The notes under the pieces are model-generated. The model ran no database searches. It was not told the origin of the DNA and saw only the letters and a program-made list of their open reading frames with translations. Positions 1 through 5,087 of a stretch of 7,618 nt of DNA are shown piece after piece. Location of the stretch: assembly GCA_964481185.1 (NCBI GenBank), contig CAYZSY010000022.1, forward strand, positions 1-7,618, given 5' to 3'. Position 1 is the first letter of the stretch; each line of letters opens with the position of its first letter. The DNA comes from JAOAJC01 sp964481185 (GTDB lineage Archaea > Nanobdellota > Nanobdellia > Pacearchaeales > GW2011-AR1). The position numbers were made by a program, and so were the translations under genes.

Positions 1-55
1 GAAAGAAGCATAATGCTTGACACAACATTATAAATCAGGCATTATCTTTTCTTTT

Positions 56-75
56 AAAATGGGCCCACGAGGAAT
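56..75 (-). repeat. Duplicated tRNA-Arg 3' end (copy 1)
   Basis: The 20 bp at 56-75 are identical to 140-159, which cover the acceptor 3' strand, discriminator, T-stem 3' half and first trailer bases of tRNA-Arg. Similarity continues more weakly past the exact match: one copy reads TGAACCT where the other reads TGAAGCT after a 2-nt offset. No anticodon stem or acceptor 5' half belonging to copy 1 can be folded, so it is a fragment. It could be one side of an integrase attachment duplication or the remnant of a decayed tRNA copy. Confidence 0.75.
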
Positions 76-81
76 CCTGAA

Positions 82-124
82 GCTTTGTCAAAAGCGAAGG
101 GACAGAGAATTCGCAAATTCTCTG
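82..124. repeat. Two-hairpin palindromic element downstream of tRNA-Arg
   Basis: Hairpin A pairs CAGAGAATT (103-111) with AATTCTCTG (116-124) around a 4-nt loop. A 7-nt spacer (96-102) follows, then hairpin B pairs GCTTT (82-86) with AAAGC (91-95) around GTCA. The same plan, 9-bp hairpin plus 7-nt spacer plus shorter hairpin, with partly shared sequence occurs inside the DNA ligase gene at 6023-6067. Function unknown. It could be a mobile palindrome, an RNA structure in the tRNA trailer, or a terminator. Confidence 0.5.
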
Positions 125-127
125 GAT

Positions 128-164
128 GTTCAATTCCTAAAAATGGGCCCACGAGGAATTGAAC
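128..164. repeat. 11-bp perfect inverted repeat spanning the tRNA T-arm and trailer
   Basis: GTTCAATTCCT (128-138) is the reverse complement of AGGAATTGAAC (154-164), with 15 bp between that include the acceptor 3' strand. The right arm is the T-loop and 3' T-stem of tRNA-Arg; the left arm lies in its trailer. In an unprocessed precursor this hairpin would compete with the normal T-arm. Confidence 0.7.
140..159 (-). repeat. Duplicated tRNA-Arg 3' end (copy 2, inside the intact gene)
   Basis: Partner of the repeat at 56-75, offset 84 bp in direct orientation. This copy belongs to the intact tRNA gene and runs a few bases into its T-rich trailer. Confidence 0.75.
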
Positions 165-298
165 CTCGGTCAGTCGGTTTCTCCAATTTTGTATCCTAGG
201 AGAATCGTAGTTTTCTCTGATTTCCTGGGAAACTCTCTTTATCTAAAAGAGAGTAAGCCATCCGAAGCCGACTATTCTATCCACTAAACTATGGGCCC
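144..298 (-). tRNA. tRNA-Arg (anticodon UCG), intron-containing
   Basis: Read on the minus strand, the 7-bp acceptor stem pairs GGGCCCA (298-292) with TGGGCCC (151-145), with discriminator A at 144. The D-arm carries the G18-G19 pair in its loop (282-281). The anticodon stem pairs GTCGG (272-268) with CCGAC (177-173), and the T-arm is CGAGG-TTCAATT-CCTCG (168-152). The anticodon loop reads C-U-UCG-G-A once the intron is removed, giving anticodon UCG for arginine CGN codons. The variable loop is 4 nt and the mature tRNA 72 nt. CCA is not encoded. A TATA-like box at 319-327 lies about 25 bp upstream, and a run of five T (143-139 on the minus strand) follows the discriminator as a probable terminator. 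The identity rests on my manual fold; the cloverleaf is nearly perfect apart from weak D-stem pairs. Confidence 0.92.
179..261 (-). other. Archaeal tRNA intron (83 nt) at position 37/38
   Basis: Removing 179-261 restores a 7-nt anticodon loop. The junction forms a bulge-helix-bulge. The anticodon stem is followed by a 4-bp helix of CTTC (267-264) with GGAG (184-181), including one G-U pair. A 3-nt bulge GG/A lies on the 5' side and AA/A on the 3' side, each cut after its second base. The expected inner intron helix is not convincing, so this is a relaxed form (hBH). The intron itself contains a 9-bp hairpin, ACTCTCTTT with AAAGAGAGT around a 5-nt loop, and a second stem, GAGAA with TTCTC, between CCCAGG and CCTAGG. 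Splicing by the archaeal tRNA endonuclease is inferred from the motif. Confidence 0.85.
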
Positions 299-318
299 AA
301 AACTATCAAATATCCTGA

Positions 319-327
319 TTTTTTAAT
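319..327 (-). promoter_or_regulatory. TATA box (box A) for tRNA-Arg
   Basis: The minus strand reads ATTAAAAAA, centred about 25 bp before the tRNA 5' end at 298. This is the normal archaeal box A spacing. Sequence pattern only. Confidence 0.6.
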
Positions 328-382
328 CTTATTGATTAAGAACAATTTACAAAATCCTTGACATAATAAAATCTTTCAAAAA

Positions 383-1393
383 TCACTTAGCAAACGTCTC
401 GGCAACTAAAAGAGGAAATAAAATTGTCGCATCCCCAAATACCTTAACAGATTCTCCATCTGGAATAATCTTGCCCCACGAAACAGCCTCGTCAGGCAAT
501 GCTCCAGCATCGCTTCCATCAAATTCCTGCGCATTGTTAATATAAACAGCATAGTCCGCCCCATTTCTAAGCATATTTGCATTTAGAATGTGGTGCTTTA
601 TAACTCCAGAACCTAAAATTATCAACCCGGATTTTTTAAGGCTGATTGTTGTGTCGTTTAATTTCTTTGCATCTTCTGCAATATCAACAATAAAGTCAGG
701 ATGCTTGAACTTGAAGAAATATATATTGTCTCCAATTGCCCCATCTGTAAGTGCAGGGCAATAAATTCTTATTCTGTTTTTCCATGCCCAATAGCAGATG
801 CTCTTCTCATCATTTATTTTCTCTCCTAATTTCCATGCAATATCAGAAGGAGTAACAATTGTCATAGTTTTCTTCTGTTCATTGTAAAGTTCTTCCAAGA
901 TGGGCTGAAAAAATTTCTCAAATTTTATATAAAGGGAATTAGAAGCAAATATATTTCCTATTCTGTTTATTCCCCTCCCCCTAAGCTCTTTCCCTGAAGC
1001 CCTAAAATCCCCAAGAACAAAATTGCCAAGGCACTTGATTATATCCTCCTCAATCCCCCCAGCAGTTGTCACAATAACATTAACTCTCTTATTTTTAACA
1101 AGATACCTGAATATATCCCTCAATCCAGAGCTTACCATATTAGAAGTATACCCAAGATAGATAAACGCCTTGTCAGCAATCATCTTTTTGGTTATCTCTA
1201 TCGCCTTTGAAAGATGACTTGCCTGATATCCGCTGGAAGAAAAACTCTTGACAATCTCGGAATAATTAATCCCTTTATCAAAATCATACCCCTCTATCGA
1301 AGTTCCTCTTATCTCTTTCCCTTCCCTAAGAAGATTCTCTCTAGCTGTTTTCTCATTGCGGTCATTTATTTTATCTGATTTAATTTTTACCAT
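383..1393 (-). CDS. dys: Deoxyhypusine synthase
   Basis: NAD-dependent enzyme that transfers the aminobutyl group of spermidine to one lysine of translation factor a/eIF5A, the first step of hypusine formation. It is cytosolic and normally a tetramer. The 336-residue protein carries the family signatures in order: TSNMVSSG (83-90), TTAGGIEED (109-117), NRIGN (143-147), PALTDGAIGD (213-222), GSGVIKHH (261-268), AQEFDGSDAGA (288-298), VSWGK (304-308) and the C-terminal DATILFPLLVAETFA block. K308 matches the catalytic lysine that forms the enzyme-substrate imine, so the enzyme looks active and complete. The frame is open to an ATG at 1426, but a TATA-like box (1432-1437) predicts a start of transcription near 1408, inside that extension, so I chose the ATG at 1393. 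Five T directly after the stop may end transcription. The eIF5A gene is not in the window. Confidence 0.97.
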   Translation of the reverse strand: MVKIKSDKINDRNEKTARENLLREGKEIRGTSIEGYDFDKGINYSEIVKSFSSSGYQASHLSKAIEITKKMIADKAFIYLGYTSNMVSSGLRDIFRYLVKNKRVNVIVTTAGGIEEDIIKCLGNFVLGDFRASGKELRGRGINRIGNIFASNSLYIKFEKFFQPILEELYNEQKKTMTIVTPSDIAWKLGEKINDEKSICYWAWKNRIRIYCPALTDGAIGDNIYFFKFKHPDFIVDIAEDAKKLNDTTISLKKSGLIILGSGVIKHHILNANMLRNGADYAVYINNAQEFDGSDAGALPDEAVSWGKIIPDGESVKVFGDATILFPLLVAETFAK

Positions 1394-1431
1394 ATTATTA
1401 ATAAGAAATTTAATAGAACATTGCAACTAAG

Positions 1432-1437
1432 TTTAAA
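1432..1437 (-). promoter_or_regulatory. Probable TATA box for dys
   Basis: TTTAAA on the minus strand, about 41 bp before the chosen ATG (1393). It predicts transcription from about 1408 and a leader near 15 nt with no visible Shine-Dalgarno. Other AT-rich boxes exist further upstream (around 1481-1485 and 1504-1510). Confidence 0.4.
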
Positions 1438-1446
1438 GAACAGGTA

Positions 1447-1500
1447 TTGCTAAGCTTCTAAGCAAATTTTCCAGTTGCATATAAAACAAAAAATTGCAAC
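1447..1500. repeat. Small inverted repeats between the MazF-like gene and dys
   Basis: An imperfect hairpin at 1447-1465 (minus strand TTGCTTAG, loop AAG, CTTAGCAA, one mismatch) is followed by GTTGCA (1474-1479) facing TGCAAC (1495-1500) across an AT-rich 15-bp gap. A further TTGCAAC lies at 1421-1427. This is the whole content of the gap besides promoter-like AT-rich boxes. It could be a terminator for the toxin operon or a regulator site for dys. Confidence 0.35.
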
Positions 1501-1555
1501 CTATTTAAACTATCTGTTTGTTAAATCAATGTTTCTAAAATGCTCTGGAATCTGT

Positions 1556-1894
1556 CTAAACCTTCAAGATGCTGTCTAATACAAATTTTATCTCTTTAAT
1601 CTTCTTCCCATTCAACTTGCCTATCTTTTTTATTATTAAACTCTTTTCTAATTTTAGAATATTCTCAACTTTAATATTGCACAAACTAAATAACCTTCCC
1701 TCTTCAAGTTCGTTATTTGACAAGCTTAGTGTATACTTGCTTTTAGAAAGATTAGAAGTAATTCCGACAACAATTACGTCATCTGCATAATCGTTGAATT
1801 TGCTATTGCTTACGACCACAACTGGCCTAACTTTTCTTCCAGACTGGTCAGAAAAAGGAAAAGGAACTAGCAGCAAATCTCCTTGCGCAATCAT
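1556..1894 (-). CDS. MazF/PemK-family toxin endoribonuclease
   Basis: Toxin of a type II toxin-antitoxin pair. MazF/PemK proteins are small barrel-fold, sequence-specific RNases that cut mRNA or other RNA and stop growth when free of antitoxin. The 112-residue protein has the family start GDLLLVPFPF (5-14), the core KVRPVVVVSN (21-30) with the candidate catalytic Arg23, and VVGITSN (42-48) with the candidate catalytic Thr46. Length is normal for the family. Its ATG overlaps the antitoxin stop in ATGA (1891-1894), a translationally coupled arrangement that ensures antitoxin is made first. No truncation or missing residue is seen. The target sequence cannot be deduced. Confidence 0.93.
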   Translation of the reverse strand: MIAQGDLLLVPFPFSDQSGRKVRPVVVVSNSKFNDYADDVIVVGITSNLSKSKYTLSLSNNELEEGRLFSLCNIKVENILKLEKSLIIKKIGKLNGKKIKEIKFVLDSILKV

Positions 1895-2118
1895 AGATAT
1901 TTACTCCAAACCTCTCCGTCTTTTTTATTTGCCCACATTTTTTCTAACGATTTCTCAGCTAAAATCATCCATCCGTATTTTTCTTTTTTACTTGTTTCAA
2001 GCTTTTCCATTATAAGGTTCCTTATAAACTCAGATTTTGATGGATAATTCTTTTTGCTTATAAAGAGTTCAAGCTCTTTTGCCTCATTCTCTGGCAATTT
2101 TACAGTTATCGTTTTCAT
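1891..2118 (-). CDS. Ribbon-helix-helix antitoxin of the MazF-type toxin
   Basis: A 75-residue DNA-binding antitoxin. The N-terminus KTITVKLPENEAKELELF (2-19) and the following SKSEFIRNLIMEKLE (27-41) match the ribbon-helix-helix (CopG/MetJ-like) pattern of one beta strand and two helices, which dimerises and reads DNA in the major groove. The C-terminal tail (about 45-75, with three tryptophans) is expected to be the toxin-binding, inhibitory part. The gene is first in the operon and overlaps the toxin by 4 nt. Regulation is visible: a 22-bp near-perfect palindrome lies between the TATA box and the start codon, suggesting autorepression by the antitoxin or the antitoxin-toxin complex. ATG 2118 lies 25 bp from the TATA box centre, so the mRNA is probably leaderless. 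Confidence 0.9.
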   Translation of the reverse strand: MKTITVKLPENEAKELELFISKKNYPSKSEFIRNLIMEKLETSKKEKYGWMILAEKSLEKMWANKKDGEVWSKYL

Positions 2119-2139
2119 AGTAATCCCTAGAGATTACTA
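2118..2139. promoter_or_regulatory. Palindromic operator of the RHH/MazF operon
   Basis: TAGTAATC (2118-2125) faces GATTACTA (2132-2139) across six bases, whose central CTAG is itself palindromic. The site fills the space between box A and the start codon and includes the first base of the antitoxin ATG. Binding here would block recruitment of RNA polymerase, as expected for autoregulated RHH antitoxins. Binding by this antitoxin is inferred. Confidence 0.75.
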
Positions 2140-2140
2140 A

Positions 2141-2146
2141 TTTAAA
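2141..2146 (-). promoter_or_regulatory. TATA box for the RHH/MazF operon
   Basis: TTTAAA, within the longer AT block at 2139-2149, centred 25-26 bp before the antitoxin ATG at 2118. This predicts leaderless initiation at or next to the A of the ATG. Confidence 0.7.
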
Positions 2147-2170
2147 TATGTTTCGGTAGATGGTTTATTT

Positions 2171-3235
2171 TTATTTTATCTCTTCTTCAAAAATCTCGCT
2201 GAATTTATCCAAATCTTCCGTTCTTATTCTTGCTCCGACAGCATCATTATGTCCGCCTCCAGTCGCATTTTCAATCTTGCTCAAAATCTTTTTAAGAATC
2301 TTCTTGACATTCTTTCCTCGCATTGAAATATTTGTTATAGTCCCTTTTTTATAAGCAACAAGAATGTACTTGTCAGGATAATTATAAGACAATTCGTTTG
2401 ATAAATCAGAGCTTATGCTCAAATCTCCAGAATAAATAAGATGAACAATCTTGCCACTTTCAGACTCTTTCGCCTCTTTTAGCAGTAAGAGATATTTCTT
2501 ATTCACTTCCGCATATTTTTCCCTGAACGCTTTATTAAGTTCCATTTCGAGAAAAACATCGCTTGGCCCTTTGCATGAAATAAGAAAATTCTGCATCTCA
2601 ACAACATGGTTTATTGAATCTTTTAATCCAAAATTCAAAGCCCTTGCTATTCTTCCTATTTCAGTCTTATAATAAACATCAAATGGTTCTTTAACCCCCT
2701 TCCCCCAAAATTCAGGATATCTCTTTCCAAACTCTTCTGAAAAATCAGGCATATAATGGTCTGCAATGCACCCCATTAAAGCAATCCATAAATCTTCCTT
2801 TCTTCCAGAAACTTGATAAGCAATATAGCTTGTTGGCTCACAGCTCTTTTTCTTTCCGCGATTTAAAGCAGGATTGTACAGATAAAAATTATTTGATTTT
2901 GACAAACTTTCCGGAACTTCAGAGGCATTCATATCATGGTGGTCAATCCAAACAACAGAAATCTGCATAGAATCAACTTCAGCAATAAACTCTTTTGAAA
3001 TCACCGGCTTGTCCAAGATGAATATATAATCTGCCTTAAGCTGCTCGGCTTTTCTCAAATATTGCTCATTCAAATCAGGATAACTTCTTATTGCAACCCC
3101 ATATCCTCTTCCAATAAACCTCCGAAGCAGAAGAAAAGCGCATAATCCATCAGCATCGTTATCATAATAAAAAACAGGGTTCTGTGCCTTTTCCAAATGT
3201 GTTCTAATTTCTTCAAGTTGTTTCTTAGCCAGCAT
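2171..3235 (-). CDS. DHH/DHHA1-family phosphoesterase (RecJ-like)
   Basis: A metal-dependent phosphodiesterase of the DHH superfamily, which includes RecJ exonucleases, the archaeal GINS-associated nuclease, nanoRNases and cyclic-dinucleotide phosphodiesterases. Visible motifs in the 354-residue protein: motif I DNDADG (25-30), motif II aspartate in ILDKP (D75), motif III WIDHH with D98-H99-H100, CEPTSYIAY (132-140), motif IV GCIADH (155-160), and the C-terminal DHHA1 signature GGGH (about 326-329). All metal-ligand residues appear present, so activity is likely. It is shorter than bacterial RecJ and has no obvious extra OB domain, fitting the compact archaeal RecJ-like proteins. The substrate (ssDNA, short RNA or nucleotide) cannot be told from sequence alone. 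It is a separate gene with its own TATA-like box. Confidence 0.9.
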   Translation of the reverse strand: MLAKKQLEEIRTHLEKAQNPVFYYDNDADGLCAFLLLRRFIGRGYGVAIRSYPDLNEQYLRKAEQLKADYIFILDKPVISKEFIAEVDSMQISVVWIDHHDMNASEVPESLSKSNNFYLYNPALNRGKKKSCEPTSYIAYQVSGRKEDLWIALMGCIADHYMPDFSEEFGKRYPEFWGKGVKEPFDVYYKTEIGRIARALNFGLKDSINHVVEMQNFLISCKGPSDVFLEMELNKAFREKYAEVNKKYLLLLKEAKESESGKIVHLIYSGDLSISSDLSNELSYNYPDKYILVAYKKGTITNISMRGKNVKKILKKILSKIENATGGGHNDAVGARIRTEDLDKFSEIFEEEIK

Positions 3236-3256
3236 AAATTAAACCACACAAATCAC

Positions 3257-3265
3257 AATTAAAAA
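3257..3265 (-). promoter_or_regulatory. TATA box for the DHH phosphoesterase
   Basis: TTTTTAATT on the minus strand, centred about 26 bp before the ATG at 3235, in the 41-bp gap after the upstream surface protein gene. Predicts a leaderless mRNA. Confidence 0.55.
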
Positions 3266-3276
3266 CCTTCTTAAAA

Positions 3277-4089
3277 TTAAATTAACAAATATCCTGTTCT
3301 CGCTCTCCACACTTTAGCAGTCCAGCCATTACAATAATCATTGCTGTCCCCATTATTGCAAGTGTTACTATCTGGATGGCAGCTATAAGCATCCGGACTA
3401 CCCCATTGCACTAGCCCGTCACTTACAGTCTTATCCCTAAGCACTATGCCGCCGTTGGAATTCGACTCTGTTATTGTTAAGACGGTTCCAGTTGCCACAG
3501 GAGTTCCCACAGCCATATCATTCCCATAAACGTAAGGCGTATTAGCAAATCTGCAATAAGCACTGTCTCTTACATAGTCCCTATGCTCCTGAGTAAGAAC
3601 ATAATATATGACAGGAATTTTATTCACAATGCCAGAAACACTCAAATTACCATTGAGAGCTACATTATTTGCACTCAAATCTCCAAGAATTGTCGCGCTT
3701 CCAGAAGCAATCAAACCTCCCTCGGAAACAATCTCCCCACGAATCCTTGCAGCGCCATTAACATCTAATCTCGCCACAGGAGAAGAAATCCCTATTCCTA
3801 CATTTCCACCACTATAATAAATGTTATTTCCAAATGTGGTCCACTGCGAGGCGCCTGCACCACCAGAAGAATCTCCGCTTATATTCTCCCACGAAGATAT
3901 GCAAACATCATTAAGGCATAATTGATTGATAGACTGGCTCCAGTCAATCTCGTTAACTGAATGCCCGAAAACAGCAGGGTTTCCAGGAGAAGAATTATAG
4001 GCAATAACCCCAACAACCCCAATAATAACTAATCCAATTATGATAAAAGAAAAAAAGTATTTCTTATTGACGTTCACCTCTAATTTCAT
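3277..4089 (-). CDS. Membrane-anchored surface protein with 'NVGIG..SP' segment
   Basis: A 270-residue protein of unknown function. After a short N-terminus ending KK, one hydrophobic helix (about 11-31) acts as a membrane anchor or uncleaved signal. The rest is predicted to be outside the cell. Next comes FGHSVNEIDW (41-50), a low-complexity linker SGDSSGGAGAS (71-81), then GGNVGIGISSPVARLDVNGA (94-113), a phrase typical of tail-fibre and adhesin-like beta-rich stems in viruses and uncultured prokaryotes. A Gly/Ser/Asn-rich stretch (114-153) fits a repetitive beta stem. The C-terminal domain (154-270) is not recognised. Four cysteines lie there (179, 237, 244, 253) and two near the anchor (58, 63), suggesting disulfides. 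The ATG at 4089 was chosen over 4143 because the TATA box (4111-4120) is centred 26 bp upstream of it and the helix then sits near the N-terminus. A role in attachment or cell-cell contact is inference. Confidence 0.75.
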   Translation of the reverse strand: MKLEVNVNKKYFFSFIIIGLVIIGVVGVIAYNSSPGNPAVFGHSVNEIDWSQSINQLCLNDVCISSWENISGDSSGGAGASQWTTFGNNIYYSGGNVGIGISSPVARLDVNGAARIRGEIVSEGGLIASGSATILGDLSANNVALNGNLSVSGIVNKIPVIYYVLTQEHRDYVRDSAYCRFANTPYVYGNDMAVGTPVATGTVLTITESNSNGGIVLRDKTVSDGLVQWGSPDAYSCHPDSNTCNNGDSNDYCNGWTAKVWRARTGYLLI

Positions 4090-4110
4090 GAAATTCAGAG
4101 ACAAAATACC

Positions 4111-4120
4111 TATATAAATA
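4111..4120 (-). promoter_or_regulatory. TATA box for the surface protein gene
   Basis: TATTTATATA on the minus strand, centred about 26 bp upstream of the ATG at 4089. It decides the start: transcription would begin downstream of the alternative ATG at 4143. Confidence 0.7.
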
Positions 4121-4203
4121 TTGTTAGATTTTAGAGCAGGCATTATCTTCTTTACCGAGAGAAAATTAATAGCGAATACTACAAATATTTACAATCACCA
4201 TAA

Positions 4204-4213
4204 TATTTAAATA
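4204..4213 (+). promoter_or_regulatory. TATA box for the small membrane protein gene
   Basis: TATTTAAATA, a perfect palindrome centred about 26 bp before the ATG at 4235. With 4111-4120 it makes the 145-bp divergent promoter region between the surface protein and the membrane protein. Confidence 0.7.
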
Positions 4214-4234
4214 ACCAAATAAAATTAATGGCAT

Positions 4235-4417
4235 ATGAATAAGTGGGGAGAAATCATTCTCGGTTTGGTATTAATAGTTGCATCAGTCCTTATAGCATCA
4301 TATTTCCCAAGCTGGCTTTCTTCTGCACTTGTCGTCTTAAAAGGGGCAGTTCTATGGGGGGTCCTTGGAATCGGTCTTATCCTGCTTCTTCTCGGCATCT
4401 CTGAACTAAAAGGATAA
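4235..4417 (+). CDS. Small two-helix membrane protein, unknown function
   Basis: A 60-residue, strongly hydrophobic protein. Two membrane helices are evident, about 6-24 (IILGLVLIVASVLIASYFP region) and about 30-55 (ALVVLKGAVLWGVLGIGLIL region), separated by a short PSWLSS turn. The N-terminus MNKWGE and C-terminus SELKG are short and polar. I do not recognise a named family and no catalytic motif is visible. The reality of the gene is supported by a TATA box at the exact leaderless distance and by the amphipathic layout. The overlapping minus-strand frame is arginine/proline-rich and has no such support. It is monocistronic; the next gene starts 148 bp downstream with its own promoter. Confidence 0.8.
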   Translation: MNKWGEIILGLVLIVASVLIASYFPSWLSSALVVLKGAVLWGVLGIGLILLLLGISELKG

Positions 4418-4528
4418 TTGCCATTCTGATTAAACAAGTCTTAGCTTTCTTACATATTCCATCTAACAAGGCATCTGCGCTTACATCGCCAGCCAATATA
4501 TAAAATACAAACCCTTCTATTTAACAAC

Positions 4529-4537
4529 ATTTAAATA
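4529..4537 (+). promoter_or_regulatory. TATA box for the second toxin-antitoxin operon
   Basis: ATTTAAATA, centred about 33 bp before the ATG at 4566, predicting initiation near 4559 and a leader of a few bases. A second AT box (TATATTTAA, 4539-4547) lies too close to the start to be the main one. Confidence 0.55.
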
Positions 4538-4563
4538 CTATATTTAACTATAGACTAATATAG
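4538..4563. promoter_or_regulatory. Candidate operator with repeated CTATA half-sites
   Basis: CTATA at 4538-4542 recurs at 4548-4552, and the inverted TATAG at 4549-4553 recurs at 4559-4563, giving about 10-bp periodicity between box A and the ATG. Tandem half-sites one helical turn apart suit a ribbon-helix-helix repressor. Proposed site of autoregulation by the antitoxin encoded at 4566; inferred, and the region is AT-rich. Confidence 0.4.
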
Positions 4564-4565
4564 AT

Positions 4566-4832
4566 ATGATAACAACAATACAAATAGATAATAGATTGAA
4601 AGAGAAGCTGGATGCCTTAAAAATTCATCATAGAGAGACATATAATGAATTAATTATAAGAATGATAAATAATCTCTCTCCGAATAATGTAACTAAAGAA
4701 AGTCTAATAGAAACTATAGAAACAATGGCTAATCCAGAAATGATGCATGATATAGCAGAAGCAATAGAAGAATACAAAAGAAAAAGAGGAAAAACCCTTG
4801 AGCAAATAGAAGAAGAAATAGGGCTGAAATAA
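4566..4832 (+). CDS. Antitoxin of the RelE-type pair (RelB-like, RHH N-terminus)
   Basis: An 88-residue protein directly upstream of a RelE-type toxin. Its start TTIQIDNRLKEKLDALKIHH (3-22) and the following RETYNELIIRMIN (23-35) follow the archaeal pattern of a short beta strand plus two helices (ribbon-helix-helix), used for dimerisation and operator binding. The C-terminal half (52-88, MANPEMMHDIAEAIEEYKRKRGKTLEQIEEEIGLK) is charged and helical, as expected for the flexible segment that wraps and blocks a RelE toxin. It is followed by the toxin after a single base, so the two are co-transcribed. It differs in sequence from the antitoxin at 1891-2118, so the modules are not recent duplicates. 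Confidence 0.85.
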   Translation: MITTIQIDNRLKEKLDALKIHHRETYNELIIRMINNLSPNNVTKESLIETIETMANPEMMHDIAEAIEEYKRKRGKTLEQIEEEIGLK

Positions 4833-4833
4833 A

Positions 4834-5085
4834 GTGTACGAGATAATTCTCCAGAGCAAAGCTGAAAAATTTCTTAAAAAATTAGATAAAACTAATCAGC
4901 AAAGAGTGATAAATAAACTAAAATGTCTTAAAGAAAATCCTAAACTGGGCGTGCCATTAACAGCAAATTTAGCCGGGCTTTGGAAATTGAGAATTGGTGA
5001 TTATAGAGCCATCTACCAAATATTGAATCAAGAGTTGACTATCTTAATACTGAAAATAGGTAAAAGAGATAATGTTTACGACTAG
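4834..5085 (+). CDS. relE: RelE-family toxin (ribosome-dependent mRNA interferase)
   Basis: An 83-residue RelE/ParE-fold protein; RelE toxins cut mRNA in the ribosomal A site. The N-terminal YEIILQSKAEKFLKKLDK (2-19) is the usual beta strand and helix, followed by PLTANLAGLWKLRIGDYRAIYQI (41-63), the family core, and the C-terminal KIGKRDNVYD (74-83). R53 and R58 in the core and R78 near the end are the conserved basic positions expected to act on RNA. The start codon is GTG, one base after the antitoxin stop, with only a weak upstream AGGG, so translation probably depends on the antitoxin's ribosomes. Its TAG faces the TAG of the TBP gene across 2 bp. ParE-like activity is possible but the sequence resembles archaeal RelE more. 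Confidence 0.9.
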   Translation: MYEIILQSKAEKFLKKLDKTNQQRVINKLKCLKENPKLGVPLTANLAGLWKLRIGDYRAIYQILNQELTILILKIGKRDNVYD

Positions 5086-5087
5086 CA

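Noticed and set aside
27..36. TATA-like box ATTATAAATC that could start a plus-strand RNA at about 60, or a minus-strand gene beyond the left edge.
   Set aside because: No product can be supported in either direction inside the window.
10..45. ATAATGC / GCATTAT 7-bp inverted repeat.
   Set aside because: Short arms with a 22-bp loop in AT-rich DNA; expected by chance.
36..48. 13-bp match CAGGCATTATCTT, also at 4137-4149.
   Set aside because: Isolated and not part of a larger repeat; chance is sufficient.
60..151. A second tRNA, with GGGCCCA and TGGGCCC at both ends and a 7-nt loop TTTGCGA in the middle on the minus strand.
   Set aside because: The terminal match comes from the palindrome GGGCCC. 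No T-stem (CCTCG has no CGAGG partner) and no D-stem can be formed, and the central hairpin pairs to a 4-nt loop.
349..360. 12-bp direct repeat ACAAAATCCTTG, also at 7570-7581.
   Set aside because: A 12-mer match in 7.6 kb of AT-rich DNA is expected by chance, and no other similarity flanks it.
1436..1483. 15-codon minus-strand frame (ATG at 1481) between the toxin gene and dys.
   Set aside because: Too short, and no independent support beyond a nearby AT-rich box.
4225..4437. Minus-strand open frame of 70 codons opposite the small membrane protein.
   Set aside because: Arg/Pro-rich composition, no promoter at the right distance, and it is antisense to a better-supported gene.
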